Below, one piece after another: positions 1 through 8,828 of a DNA stretch of 21,671 bases. The DNA comes from CACEUX01 sp964404235 (GTDB lineage: Bacteria > Fidelibacterota > Marinisomatia > Marinisomatales > UBA1611). The notes under the pieces are model-generated. The model had not been told where the DNA came from. It was given only the letters and a program-made list of their open reading frames with translations, and made no database searches. Both the position numbers and the translations under genes were made by a program. Positions within the stretch are counted from its first letter, which is position 1; each line of letters opens with the position of its first letter. The stretch lies in NCBI GenBank assembly GCA_964404235.1, contig CAYOJL010000029.1:1-21671 (forward strand), given 5' to 3'.

Positions 1-687
1 ATCTAGCTCATTATCTTTTAATAAGGCTATCGCATCTTCGAGCTCTCGATTTTTTGCCAAAGATCTTACCATCCCCTGATGAGCATAAGTGATTACAGAT
101 GTATCATAATATTGATCCATAACTAATTGGAAGGTCATTTTTGCTGATTCATATTCTTCTAATTTTATATATAGCACACCCGTTTCATATAATTTTTTAC
201 CTAATTTTTCTCTTAATGATCCAATAGAAGAAAGTACCTCATCAATAAATTTTGAGTTTGGATAGTCATCTAAGAATTCTTGATACCTTTCCAATGCCTT
301 TTGAGTATACTCCTGATCATGATAATAGTTTGGCGACTCGATCGTATAGGCTTCACATATTTTAAAACGTGCATCCTCTACGAAAGGGCTAAATCCCATT
401 CTACGCGTCAATTTTTCATATTCTGCAATTGCAAGTAAATATTCTTTATTCCTAAAAAAAGCTTCTCCTAGATAATATTGTGCATCATCACCAAGATCTG
501 ATCCGGTACCTCTAAGAAGAACATTTTTAAAATCGGTCTGAGCTTTTAAGTATTTTTCATTTTCAAGATTTTCCATTCCAATATTGAATCGTTCTTTAAT
601 AGAGACCTGTCCATCTCCCTTGGAGCCAGCACAGGAGGCAAAAAGAAACATTCCTACAGCAATCAGAATAGATTGTTTTATAGTCAT
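1..687 (-). CDS. bamD: Outer membrane assembly lipoprotein BamD (C-terminus cut off by window edge)
   Basis: BamD is the periplasmic TPR lipoprotein of the BAM complex, which inserts beta-barrel proteins into the outer membrane. The frame is open from the ATG at 687 to base 1 (229 codons); the C-terminus lies outside the window. The product begins with a lipoprotein signal ending in FASC, with Cys19 as the likely lipidated residue. TPR-type segments follow, with family-typical stretches such as DDAQYYLGEAFF (about residues 67-78) and YPNSKFIDE (about 138-146). The start codon overlaps the upstream stop as TAATG, so translation is probably coupled to the DUF5683-like gene. I rank BamD above a generic TPR lipoprotein because of the repeat spacing and the outer-membrane gene neighbourhood. 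Confidence 0.85.
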   Translation of the reverse strand, partial: MTIKQSILIAVGMFLFASCAGSKGDGQVSIKERFNIGMENLENEKYLKAQTDFKNVLLRGTGSDLGDDAQYYLGEAFFRNKEYLLAIAEYEKLTRRMGFSPFVEDARFKICEAYTIESPNYYHDQEYTQKALERYQEFLDDYPNSKFIDEVLSSIGSLREKLGKKLYETGVLYIKLEEYESAKMTFQLVMDQYYDTSVITYAHQGMVRSLAKNRELEDAIALLKDNELD

Positions 688-1613
688 TAGAAAAATACTG
701 ATAGCCTAACCCCACCTATAGCACTAGGATTATTAGGATTATATACGAGGTCAAATTTTGGTTTAATAGATGCTTCTTTATTTTTAGATCTTGCATTTTT
801 TTGATTGGTCCATACGGATTCAATACCACTGATCACATGGTTGAACATAAGCACTGTAATACTATACTTAGCAGCAGATAACATTTGATTCGAGTTATAT
901 CTCTGATCGATATAATCTCTTTTCATTGGTGTTTTAATCACAATCTCTATACTGTCACCCACATCTTTTTCTTCCCAATACCATTCTTCTCTAGCATCAT
1001 TCCATCCTCCTACGAACTGGTCATATTTTCCAATATTCTCGTAAAAATGTCTATCTTTCACTACAATTATATCACCAGAATAAAACCACTCGGGGTGTGT
1101 ATCTAAGCTATCTGAAGACACTCTAGTAAGATTGAGTTCATTGGCCAGATCACCTGTTATGATAAGCTTAAGATCATGGGTACCAGTCAAATTTCTCAGT
1201 GCAGGAAAATTGGTCCAAGCAAGGCCATCCGATGAGGGAGGTGGATTATTAAATCTATTATAGACCCAATTCTCCATTGACCAGTTCATATCAGCAAATG
1301 CCTGATATTCATCTCTTAGCTCCTCTGCTTTATTTTGGTAATACCGCCAAGCAAGGATGCTGCCAAGCTCAACACCTATGAAAGAGGCGGTCTTCCAAAG
1401 CGGTGACTTATTATAATACTGTCCAGCACCAGGAAGTATCAATGACATGATCAATGGTTTTCCAGGATAATTTACCTGATTCCCTTCTAGCAATACCACG
1501 GAAGTTGTATCTGGGACTTTAGTACTGTCCTGAGCATTGGCAGGATAAAGCAAAATACAATAGACACTAAAAATCAAATAAGATCTTAAGATAGGCTCTC
1601 CCTTTATCACCAT
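687..1613 (-). CDS. DUF5683-like envelope protein
   Basis: This is a protein of unknown function resembling the DUF5683 family. After a signal peptide ending in ANA-Q comes the family hallmark, a hydrophobic segment with LPGAGQYYN followed by an amphipathic KTASFIG segment. A middle region with IGKYDQFVGGW and a late hydrophobic segment (SITVLMFNHVISGIESV) follow. The start is uncertain. An ATG at 1631 would overlap the preceding gene by 65 bases, while the ATG at 1613 (chosen here) overlaps it by 47 and gives a more usual signal peptide. Neither has a clear Shine-Dalgarno site. The stop is coupled to bamD by TAATG, which suggests a role in the envelope. No catalytic motif is visible. Confidence 0.7.
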   Translation of the reverse strand: MVIKGEPILRSYLIFSVYCILLYPANAQDSTKVPDTTSVVLLEGNQVNYPGKPLIMSLILPGAGQYYNKSPLWKTASFIGVELGSILAWRYYQNKAEELRDEYQAFADMNWSMENWVYNRFNNPPPSSDGLAWTNFPALRNLTGTHDLKLIITGDLANELNLTRVSSDSLDTHPEWFYSGDIIVVKDRHFYENIGKYDQFVGGWNDAREEWYWEEKDVGDSIEIVIKTPMKRDYIDQRYNSNQMLSAAKYSITVLMFNHVISGIESVWTNQKNARSKNKEASIKPKFDLVYNPNNPSAIGGVRLSVFF

Positions 1614-4515
1614 ATAGAATGTTTTCTTCATTTATTTCTTTTTCAAATTTATCAAGAGGTTGATGATATTCTAACTCAATTGCGGTTGGAAAGTTATAAA
1701 AAGAAAACCCATTTAACCGCCACTGAATTCCTAAAGATCTCTTGATCAAAAAATCATCTATCCAAGCATCTCCTGCTTGGAAAATTGCACCCAAGGTACT
1801 ATTCTGAAAGATCATCCACTTAAACTTATAATGCCTTTCTCTAAAAATTGGTATTCTAAAAATTGCATCAATAAAACCACTCTTTGTTCCCTGTATAGAA
1901 TAAAATGGATAACCCCTAAGGCCTGGGATACCTCCTAAGTAAAAATGAAAAAATGGGTCAATATTTTGTTTATTGATCCATCCTGCATGCCCTTTTAAAG
2001 AAATGGTCCATCGCTTTTTCCATGGTAATTCATAGTGATACGTACCAGTGATCTGAAACCTAGCAAGGTTGTTTGGCTTAAATTCCTCAAGTAAAGTACC
2101 AGAATCAGAAAGGTTAAGCCCCTCAATAAAATCATTTTTTTCTAGATCTAATAATGCTTTGACTGAAAATCCTTTGGAAGGATTGATGGATTTATCCAAT
2201 GCATTCTTTATTACATTGAATGACCAAGAACTGTTAATAGACCATCCACGAAAATAATCATATGCAGCACCAGCTTCTAATACTCCATATTCATTTGTCA
2301 GTACCTCTTCTTGTATGAATGCACGATACCATTGCCGTGTAATTGAGAGATCAAATAAGCTACCATAAAAAGGTAGCTTTAATCCTGAACGGAACTGAAC
2401 AAGTCTAAATTTGATATCATCATTGATAGGATAAGCTCCTTGATATAGGGAGTTATCCGTAGTATTTCGAGTTAAATAGTAGGTCTCAAAGTATAGCGTG
2501 GGATAAAATCGTTTAAAATCAAATATGAAGAATAGATCAACATCATTTAATTTATTCACCGATGCTCCTCCAAATAAGGAAAGTCTATTTATTATCTCAC
2601 TAGATGAAAAATAGAAACCCGGTTTTAAAGTACCATAATCCATCATCAATTTTGGCATAATGAACATATTTGGAAATTGGTCATCATACGGCCTTGACCT
2701 AGAAGTGTCCAGATCAACTATAGGGGGTTTAAATTCATTCTTACTGTTATAGTCCTCTCCATATCCAACAAAGTCATCTTCAATATAAAATATTTTATCA
2801 AGCAGCGCGATATTATATGCCCCCCTATCATAGATCGAATAAAGTATCTTACCACTCTCTGAAATATCAGGCATAAAAGCCCCACCTGTCACATTTGTGA
2901 TATACCCGTCTGTTGTATCAGGAGCATTGGTCATATATAAATTATATATCCCGCTTTGGTCTTTAGAATGAACGCCTAACCCTGAAAGATTTACCGACAT
3001 ATTCCTCTCATCATATGAATCACTACTTTCAATCATATTTACAGTTTTATTGGTGAGGTCATATGAATAGATATCACGATGATGATGTTTAGTGATATCA
3101 AAATAGATCTGTTGCGTTCTAGCATCATAATTCAAATGACTTATCATAGGTCTATCTTTGAAATCAGTTAATTTTTCAGAAACATTCAAACTTAGATCTA
3201 ATCTATAAAGATCCTGACCACCATCATAGGTGGCTAAATATGCAATAGAACTGTCATCTTCAATAAAAACAGGATTGAAAGCTCTTGAATCAATAGTTAG
3301 TCTTTCTTCTTCTTCAGTGTCAAGATCAAATGAATAGATGTCATAATATCTAGAGCCATATTTATTTGGATATTTTGACTTTTTTGAATAATAAATTATT
3401 GTACCATTAGAATGCCATGTCGGTGCAGAAACAACACTACTCTTTATTTTCTTTTCCTCATCAGAATCCAGATCATGATAGTAAAGATCTGTCTGTCCAA
3501 AATAGTCATTATTCTTATTTGATAAATAGACATAACTATTTTCTTTTGGGTGCCATTTTGGGTGGATATTGGTTGTACCAGTAGTTTGAAGCAAGTTGCC
3601 CTGCACTGGCATAACCTCTATAGGCACTACAAGACGTTTATAACGAGCCTCTGCTGCAGATCTAAAGTTCATGTATACATCATGTCCACTGACCCCTAAT
3701 ACGTTCTTAATTGCAGTATTTACTGAAAACTGCAACGGAGATGATAACTCATCAAAAATATCTCTCAAAACCTCTGGGCCGTATTCATTGGCAATGTAAG
3801 TTGATAGAGCATACCCTGCATTATAAGTGGACTCATTCCCTATGCCTTTTTTACCGAATGTATTCATTTCCGTAAAGGTCAACATATTATCATGAATAAC
3901 CCGATCTCTTAGGATCATATCTCTGTGAGAATCCCAATTGTCCCAATCAGCATCTTCATACATATACTGCGCCACTCCCTCAGCAAGCCATGGTGGAACG
4001 TTTGTACCAGGTATCGGGTAACTCACAAGAGTATTAGGATATCCATAAAGTACATCAGGTCGTTTTTCGTCTTCATAATTCATTAATTGAATATATGCGC
4101 CAGGTATACTTGTTCCTGCCTTCATAGATTTTTGAAGTGATACAATATGAGCAAATTCATGTGTGATCACATTCTGCAGCCACCGATGACTACCTCTTAA
4201 TTCAAAATCCAATGGAGAAGCCCAGATCATTATCTTATTATCATAATAATATGCTGCCCCGTTAGAATAATCATCAGGATCAATTAAAATAAGATGGGTT
4301 TTTTGATCAGGCTCATATTCATAAAATTCTGTGATAGGTAAATAGATCATTTCTGCTACTGTCGCTGCCTCACGAGCTGTCATTTCTGTTTCATCATGGA
4401 AATGCACCTTGAAATGATCGGTCTCAAAAGTGTGCCAATTTAATTCAGGATGATTGTACTGAACCTCGCCTGATGCCAAAGATAATATTAAGACATTAAA
4501 GATTATTTTTTTCAT
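1567..4515 (-). CDS. Peptidase MA-like zinc metallopeptidase / TolB-like propeller / Omp85-like barrel fusion
   Basis: A 982-residue exported protein with three visible parts. Following the signal peptide, a gluzincin-type peptidase carries HEFAH (His119, Glu120, His123) and a downstream WLAEGVAQY whose Glu179 fits the third zinc ligand; this arrangement matches the peptidase MA-like family. Residues about 310-600 contain TolB/WD40-like propeller blades (repeated patterns such as DIYSFDLDT and DIYSYDLTN). The last third is rich in beta-barrel strands and holds GGIPGLRGY (about 861-869), matching the conserved L6 motif of Omp85 barrels. The chain ends in Phe, as expected of a BAM-recognised barrel. 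The likely arrangement is a periplasmic protease and propeller tethered to an outer-membrane barrel. Its start overlaps the upstream stop (TAATG). Its substrate is unknown. Confidence 0.82.
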   Translation of the reverse strand: MKKIIFNVLILSLASGEVQYNHPELNWHTFETDHFKVHFHDETEMTAREAATVAEMIYLPITEFYEYEPDQKTHLILIDPDDYSNGAAYYYDNKIMIWASPLDFELRGSHRWLQNVITHEFAHIVSLQKSMKAGTSIPGAYIQLMNYEDEKRPDVLYGYPNTLVSYPIPGTNVPPWLAEGVAQYMYEDADWDNWDSHRDMILRDRVIHDNMLTFTEMNTFGKKGIGNESTYNAGYALSTYIANEYGPEVLRDIFDELSSPLQFSVNTAIKNVLGVSGHDVYMNFRSAAEARYKRLVVPIEVMPVQGNLLQTTGTTNIHPKWHPKENSYVYLSNKNNDYFGQTDLYYHDLDSDEEKKIKSSVVSAPTWHSNGTIIYYSKKSKYPNKYGSRYYDIYSFDLDTEEEERLTIDSRAFNPVFIEDDSSIAYLATYDGGQDLYRLDLSLNVSEKLTDFKDRPMISHLNYDARTQQIYFDITKHHHRDIYSYDLTNKTVNMIESSDSYDERNMSVNLSGLGVHSKDQSGIYNLYMTNAPDTTDGYITNVTGGAFMPDISESGKILYSIYDRGAYNIALLDKIFYIEDDFVGYGEDYNSKNEFKPPIVDLDTSRSRPYDDQFPNMFIMPKLMMDYGTLKPGFYFSSSEIINRLSLFGGASVNKLNDVDLFFIFDFKRFYPTLYFETYYLTRNTTDNSLYQGAYPINDDIKFRLVQFRSGLKLPFYGSLFDLSITRQWYRAFIQEEVLTNEYGVLEAGAAYDYFRGWSINSSWSFNVIKNALDKSINPSKGFSVKALLDLEKNDFIEGLNLSDSGTLLEEFKPNNLARFQITGTYHYELPWKKRWTISLKGHAGWINKQNIDPFFHFYLGGIPGLRGYPFYSIQGTKSGFIDAIFRIPIFRERHYKFKWMIFQNSTLGAIFQAGDAWIDDFLIKRSLGIQWRLNGFSFYNFPTAIELEYHQPLDKFEKEINEENILYGDKGRAYLKILFDF

Positions 4516-7289
4516 TAATGTATCACAGCGACTTTTATAATACTTGTTTCAACATTTTTATTATTTGAAACCTCTACATGTGCAAAATAAACACCTGACT
4601 CCAAATCTCCTACATCCCAGACCCATTCAGTGACTTGATTACCCTCCTCATTTTGTACTGCATTGAAGGATCGTATAAAATAACCTGCTAGATCATATAT
4701 CAATACATTGATGATTTTTGCACTTACTGTTTCTACACGCAGTGTACCCATCTGTTCACGAATAGGATTGGGATAACTATATGACCTGGTCAGTATCTTA
4801 TTGGAAGGTGGATTAAAAGTATAGTCTAGATCGATCATCCTTGATCTACCAGCATCACCGTGATAGTAGGACCATGCATTACCTTTTTTATCTGACCAAG
4901 GATCAAATTGATATACTGTTGAACTGGTTATAATAGAACTCATCCCATCGTATTCACCTAATCCAATCAATTCATTATCATGATCCATAGTGATTCTGTG
5001 TATCATATTTCCCTGAGCATCAAAAATATATAGAAATTCCATATCCATTGATCTTGCAACGATCTCTGGAGCATCTGTTCCGATCAGATCCTGGGCTAAT
5101 ACAGGAGGTGTGACCAATGGCCCATTAGGAAATCCTGGCATTAATATTAGATCAGAATTAAAAGCATATAATATTCCTGATGAATCGATAGCAAGTAAGT
5201 CGCAGTTAGCATCTAGATCTAGATCGATGCCAGATATATATTGAAAACTAATTGTATTCCATTTTGTTTCAGGGTTCCCAAATTTATCTACAGTAATTCC
5301 TTGGCTACCAAGATCTATACCAAAATTATGTGGTGTTGCGAAGACCCTTTGTTTGTGATTGTCCCATAAAGAAAAGGACTTCCAATCTATAGATTGTTCC
5401 TCAGGGTCAGTTATGGGGTATACTAATGAATCTATCCATGTTTGTTCATTTAGAACTATATCTTTTGAAGATAGATCAAAAGTATAGATGGAATGGAGAC
5501 ATGAATCCTCTTGATATTCAATAATATCTATTTCAGTGTGATCATCATTTGCAATCAATGATACGAAAAAATCATTTGTGTATAGATCATGAAAATAATG
5601 ACGTTCTTTTATTTGTTCTCCCATTAACATAAGATAAAGTGAATCCTTCCCTCCAATGATATCATTGTCATCATCCCTATCAACATCAAACAGAGTAACA
5701 AAATGAAAACTAGAGTCAGGGAAGCCTTCAGATATATATGAATTGTCAACCATAAATGACATCGTATCACGTGCCATACTGATCTCTGCAATCTTTATGA
5801 AGGTTGATGAACCATCATTGGCATGGGTTGATGGATAGGTATTTGGACCAAATTCAGGTTTAAGACCAACATAACCAGGATTAGCTAATTCATATTGTTT
5901 ATTACCTCTGAACCACATATCACCAAAATATCCTGAAGAGGGATCATTGAAAAGATGGATGGATGGGTATCCAATATCTTGCGCTCCATCAGCCTCCTCT
6001 AGATCTATACCAGGATTTGATATGTCACTATTGATACCATAATCATCGATAGACAAAGAGATGATATCTTCATCTATATGCCATATTAGAAGCCCTGATG
6101 CAGGAAGACCGATATCATAATTAGGGACGTATGTCACCACTCCATTTGAGTCTTTTAAAAGACCAGTAGAATCTTGCAAGACCTCTATATACGGTGGATA
6201 AGATCCCGTTGCTGAATTTTGGCCCATAAGATAACGAATTGAATCAATACTGATATCATTTCTTACGCTATTATTTCGATTTTCGATCAAAAAGTACTCA
6301 TTCTGTCTTATGGGTATATTTATAACATGCCCTTCGCTTCTTGCTGCCAAATGGATATGATCACCAGAATATCCATATATTGGTTCTTCCCATCCTGCAT
6401 TGATACGAGACCAAGCTGTGGGTGGAGCAGGTATGATGCCTCGTCCATTATTAGAGCCCTGATCCATCAACCCAAAAACCCCTACCCCGCTTTCACCTGT
6501 GTTAATATTCCAAAGTGGAGGTAGTCCAACAGCAAAACCTATCATCAATGCGAATGTACCTGTCATTCCATACTGATACTCACATGGCTCAGAAGCATCT
6601 GAGAACATGGCCTCAGATATATCAAATAAAAGATGATTCTGACTTTCTGGTAAGATAATACCTTGATCGATCATATTATCACCTATTACGATCGATGGTA
6701 CACTGAGATGTTCTAGTATCATACTATTATCTACAAATGTAGACGGAATGTCTTCCGGTGTCGGGTCAAGAAATGGTAATGAAAAATCCTGCCCAATACC
6801 TGCATGGAAGACAACTAATACATCATAATTAGAAAAATCGATCTGGTCTTGGGAATATGCCTTTTCAGAAGCATCTCTAAATAATTCTGTAAGTCGTTTT
6901 TCTTGAAGTTCATATTCGTTATATGGATTATAATAATTCATATATTGATCAAGTAAATAGCTACTATTTTGTTCTAGTGGATAGATATCAGAACCTTCAA
7001 GGTCTATACCGAATTTTCCATATGATACTGAATTAAAATAGGTATTGAGAGCAGCTAATTGAGATTCAAAATAACTTCGATCATGTGGAGGACCATCAAT
7101 CGTATATATTTCACAATCGATTCCCTGTGATTCAATTAAGAATTGGCCATTACCAGTTGTGCTAGCAAGATCATCCTCTAAAAAGGACACCCTGATCCCG
7201 CAAATGCTTATAGGATCATCTAAAGAAGCATTCAAAGTATTTGATAGGCAAACCATAATAAATGGAATGCATGGTAACAGAGACCGCAT
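4515..7289 (-). CDS. M6 (immune inhibitor A-like) pseudopeptidase with T9SS C-terminal sorting domain
   Basis: A 924-residue secreted protein. The N-terminal half follows the M6 peptidase plan: a signal peptide, GLMDQGS then PPTAWSRINAGW (about 273-300), and GLLIWHIDED (about 399-408). Where M6 enzymes have HExxHxxGLPxLY, this protein reads LMIGFAVGLPPLW (residues 248-260). Both zinc His and the catalytic Glu are replaced (His to Leu, Glu to Met, His to Phe), so it should not hydrolyse peptides by the M6 mechanism. FG-GAP-like beta segments follow (DVDRDDDND, DLDLDANCD). The last ~90 residues form a type IX sorting domain (SYPNPI ... DLESGVYFAHV ... KVAVIH). A TTG at 7292 is an alternative start; I chose the adjacent ATG. 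The gene directly follows the PorV-like gene, the family that receives such cargo at the outer membrane. Confidence 0.85.
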   Translation of the reverse strand: MRSLLPCIPFIMVCLSNTLNASLDDPISICGIRVSFLEDDLASTTGNGQFLIESQGIDCEIYTIDGPPHDRSYFESQLAALNTYFNSVSYGKFGIDLEGSDIYPLEQNSSYLLDQYMNYYNPYNEYELQEKRLTELFRDASEKAYSQDQIDFSNYDVLVVFHAGIGQDFSLPFLDPTPEDIPSTFVDNSMILEHLSVPSIVIGDNMIDQGIILPESQNHLLFDISEAMFSDASEPCEYQYGMTGTFALMIGFAVGLPPLWNINTGESGVGVFGLMDQGSNNGRGIIPAPPTAWSRINAGWEEPIYGYSGDHIHLAARSEGHVINIPIRQNEYFLIENRNNSVRNDISIDSIRYLMGQNSATGSYPPYIEVLQDSTGLLKDSNGVVTYVPNYDIGLPASGLLIWHIDEDIISLSIDDYGINSDISNPGIDLEEADGAQDIGYPSIHLFNDPSSGYFGDMWFRGNKQYELANPGYVGLKPEFGPNTYPSTHANDGSSTFIKIAEISMARDTMSFMVDNSYISEGFPDSSFHFVTLFDVDRDDDNDIIGGKDSLYLMLMGEQIKERHYFHDLYTNDFFVSLIANDDHTEIDIIEYQEDSCLHSIYTFDLSSKDIVLNEQTWIDSLVYPITDPEEQSIDWKSFSLWDNHKQRVFATPHNFGIDLGSQGITVDKFGNPETKWNTISFQYISGIDLDLDANCDLLAIDSSGILYAFNSDLILMPGFPNGPLVTPPVLAQDLIGTDAPEIVARSMDMEFLYIFDAQGNMIHRITMDHDNELIGLGEYDGMSSIITSSTVYQFDPWSDKKGNAWSYYHGDAGRSRMIDLDYTFNPPSNKILTRSYSYPNPIREQMGTLRVETVSAKIINVLIYDLAGYFIRSFNAVQNEEGNQVTEWVWDVGDLESGVYFAHVEVSNNKNVETSIIKVAVIH

Positions 7290-7303
7290 CAATATTAATG
7301 GAT

Positions 7304-8695
7304 CTAATATTCTATATTTAAGGAAAATCGCATGGTATTAGTTAGAGGATGTCCTTGCTCTCCATATGTATAACCAAAATCAAAACCATATCCAGAGAAC
7401 CTTAAACCTATACCAAAAGTAGGATTACTTATCTTACCTGTCTTATCATAATAAAAACCAGAGCGAATAGCAAAATATTTTCCATACCAGTACTCAATAC
7501 CAAAATTATGTACGAGTCGGTCTAACTCATTAGATATCGATCTATCCTTCGCATAGCCAACTTCTTTTATACCATATTCATTATATTTACCCCAGCCGGG
7601 ATCACCCGGAGCTCCTGAAGTAGGCACCATTTCATTTTCTCCAGGATCAACTTGACCATTTGAATCAGGATCGAACCATTTCCCACCATCTACATTACCA
7701 TCACCATCTGCATCTACCCAATCATAACCACCAATAATACCATCTCCATTACCTGGGCTATTCGAACCATAATCTATATCTCCACCAAGTAACCAATCGT
7801 TGATCCATGAAGTGAATAATGCCAAATATATGGGATCTGTATGAGCTATCTCCATCTTACCATCTGCATTATAATCGTTACCAGGACTTACATGCCCATC
7901 CTCATCATATCCTCCAATATACCCATCTCCATCCCAATCCATATCTGGGTAAGATGAAACAAGAAGTTTATCAACATCATATACTAGATTTAGTTTATTG
8001 AACTCGCCTTTGACCAGCGCATAATTAAGACCCACACTTAAATTAGTCGGTTGGGGATCAGCCTGATCCGGATCAATAAAAGATACTTTTGGTCCAAGAT
8101 TAGACAGATTCAAACCAAGAGTTAGTTTTGGAACGAGCCACTCTTTATGCATATAGCCTAGGTCAAAACCAAAGTCTGTTGAAGTACCTTTTCCTTTTTC
8201 ACTACCTGCACCAATTTCGACAAGGTGCTGATATGACACCTTTGCGTTGATACCAAACGATTGATTTTTGGAGATAAGTGCGCTATATGAAAGCGAGAAT
8301 GCTGTCATGTAACTGGTGAAGGTTCCTAATTCATCTCCTGTTTCACTTGTCCTGATCTGCTCTCCTAAGTTAAGAAAGATCAAGTGACCACCTACTGTGC
8401 CTAATGTTGGGTATCTTTTTCTAAATGCTAAAAATTCATAGTAGAGGTCATCTGCGAGCCCTGGTAACCAATTCACATGCATCAACGCCAATTCTCTCCC
8501 ATCAAGGAAACCCAATCCTGCAGGATTCCAATAACTGGCATAGGCATCATTTGCGACTGCAGTTTGAGCTTCGCCCATACCGCCTGCTCTGGCACCAGGT
8601 GCGATCAATAAGAATATTGCACCTGCCTCACTCTGGGCGAGAACTGGATGCATTAGAGCTATCATTAGAGATAGCGCTATCCCTAAACGTTTCAT
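7304..8695 (-). CDS. PorV/PorQ-family outer-membrane protein with EF-hand-like insert
   Basis: A FadL-like outer-membrane barrel of the PorV/PorQ family. In T9SS systems PorV collects cargo sorting domains at the outer membrane. The signal peptide ends ALA-Q (about residue 20-21). Mature family signatures follow: APGARAGGMGEA (about 32-43) and ASYWNPAGL (about 53-61). The C-terminus consists of barrel strands. Unusual for the family is an acidic insert at residues about 251-355 containing two near-perfect 12-residue EF-hand loops (starting D253 and D342) plus partial ones, presumably an extracellular loop. The gene has the best ribosome site in the window and follows the largest intergenic gap, so it probably leads the transcription unit that continues through bamD. 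Whether it is a true PorV or a paralogue cannot be told from one sequence. Confidence 0.85.
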   Translation of the reverse strand: MKRLGIALSLMIALMHPVLAQSEAGAIFLLIAPGARAGGMGEAQTAVANDAYASYWNPAGLGFLDGRELALMHVNWLPGLADDLYYEFLAFRKRYPTLGTVGGHLIFLNLGEQIRTSETGDELGTFTSYMTAFSLSYSALISKNQSFGINAKVSYQHLVEIGAGSEKGKGTSTDFGFDLGYMHKEWLVPKLTLGLNLSNLGPKVSFIDPDQADPQPTNLSVGLNYALVKGEFNKLNLVYDVDKLLVSSYPDMDWDGDGYIGGYDEDGHVSPGNDYNADGKMEIAHTDPIYLALFTSWINDWLLGGDIDYGSNSPGNGDGIIGGYDWVDADGDGNVDGGKWFDPDSNGQVDPGENEMVPTSGAPGDPGWGKYNEYGIKEVGYAKDRSISNELDRLVHNFGIEYWYGKYFAIRSGFYYDKTGKISNPTFGIGLRFSGYGFDFGYTYGEQGHPLTNTMRFSLNIEY

Positions 8696-8702
8696 AGAAC
8701 GT

Positions 8703-8707
8703 CTCCT
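8703..8707 (-). promoter_or_regulatory. Strong Shine-Dalgarno site for the PorV-like gene
   Basis: AGGAG lies 7 bases upstream of the ATG at 8695. It is unusually good for this window, where most starts have weak or no Shine-Dalgarno sequence, and it supports both the chosen start and a high expression level. Confidence 0.75.
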
Positions 8708-8728
8708 AAGTAATTATTAATATATACT

Positions 8729-8745
8729 TTGCCCTCTAAGGGCAA
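8729..8745 (-). repeat. Perfect 7-bp inverted repeat in the leader of the PorV-like gene
   Basis: TTGCCCT and AGGGCAA flank a 3-base loop, about 34 bases upstream of the start codon. On neither strand does a run of T follow, so it does not look like an intrinsic terminator. It lies downstream of the proposed promoter, in the untranslated leader, and could be an mRNA hairpin or a protein-binding operator. Confidence 0.6.
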
Positions 8746-8792
8746 CCTAATAGCGTTTAAGGTATAGAATTGCTCCAGTATTTTTGAATTGG

Positions 8793-8822
8793 AATATATC
8801 TTTTGAATCCTTTGAAAATCAA
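8793..8822 (-). promoter_or_regulatory. Candidate promoter for the PorV-to-bamD unit
   Basis: Reading the minus strand, TTGATT (8817-8822), an 18-base spacer, then TATATT (8793-8798) resembles a sigma70-type promoter. An alternative -10-like TATACC lies nearer the gene. The placement in the only large intergenic gap is supportive, but AT-rich DNA yields such matches by chance, and the sigma preferences of this lineage are not known to me. Confidence 0.35.
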
Positions 8823-8828
8823 GTAATG

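Noticed and set aside
4515..7289. Active M6 metalloprotease annotation
   Set aside because: The fold signature is present, but the HExxH residues are Leu, Met and Phe, so an activity-based name would mislead.
8425..8697. Plus-strand open frames such as this one (also at 885-1106, 6327-6524, 7819-8001, 9700-9978 and 15377-15583)
   Set aside because: They lie antisense inside strongly supported minus-strand genes, have low-complexity or unnatural composition, and match no family I recognise.
8729..8745. Rho-independent terminator
   Set aside because: The hairpin has no following T-tract on either strand and lies in the leader of the PorV-like gene, not after a gene end.
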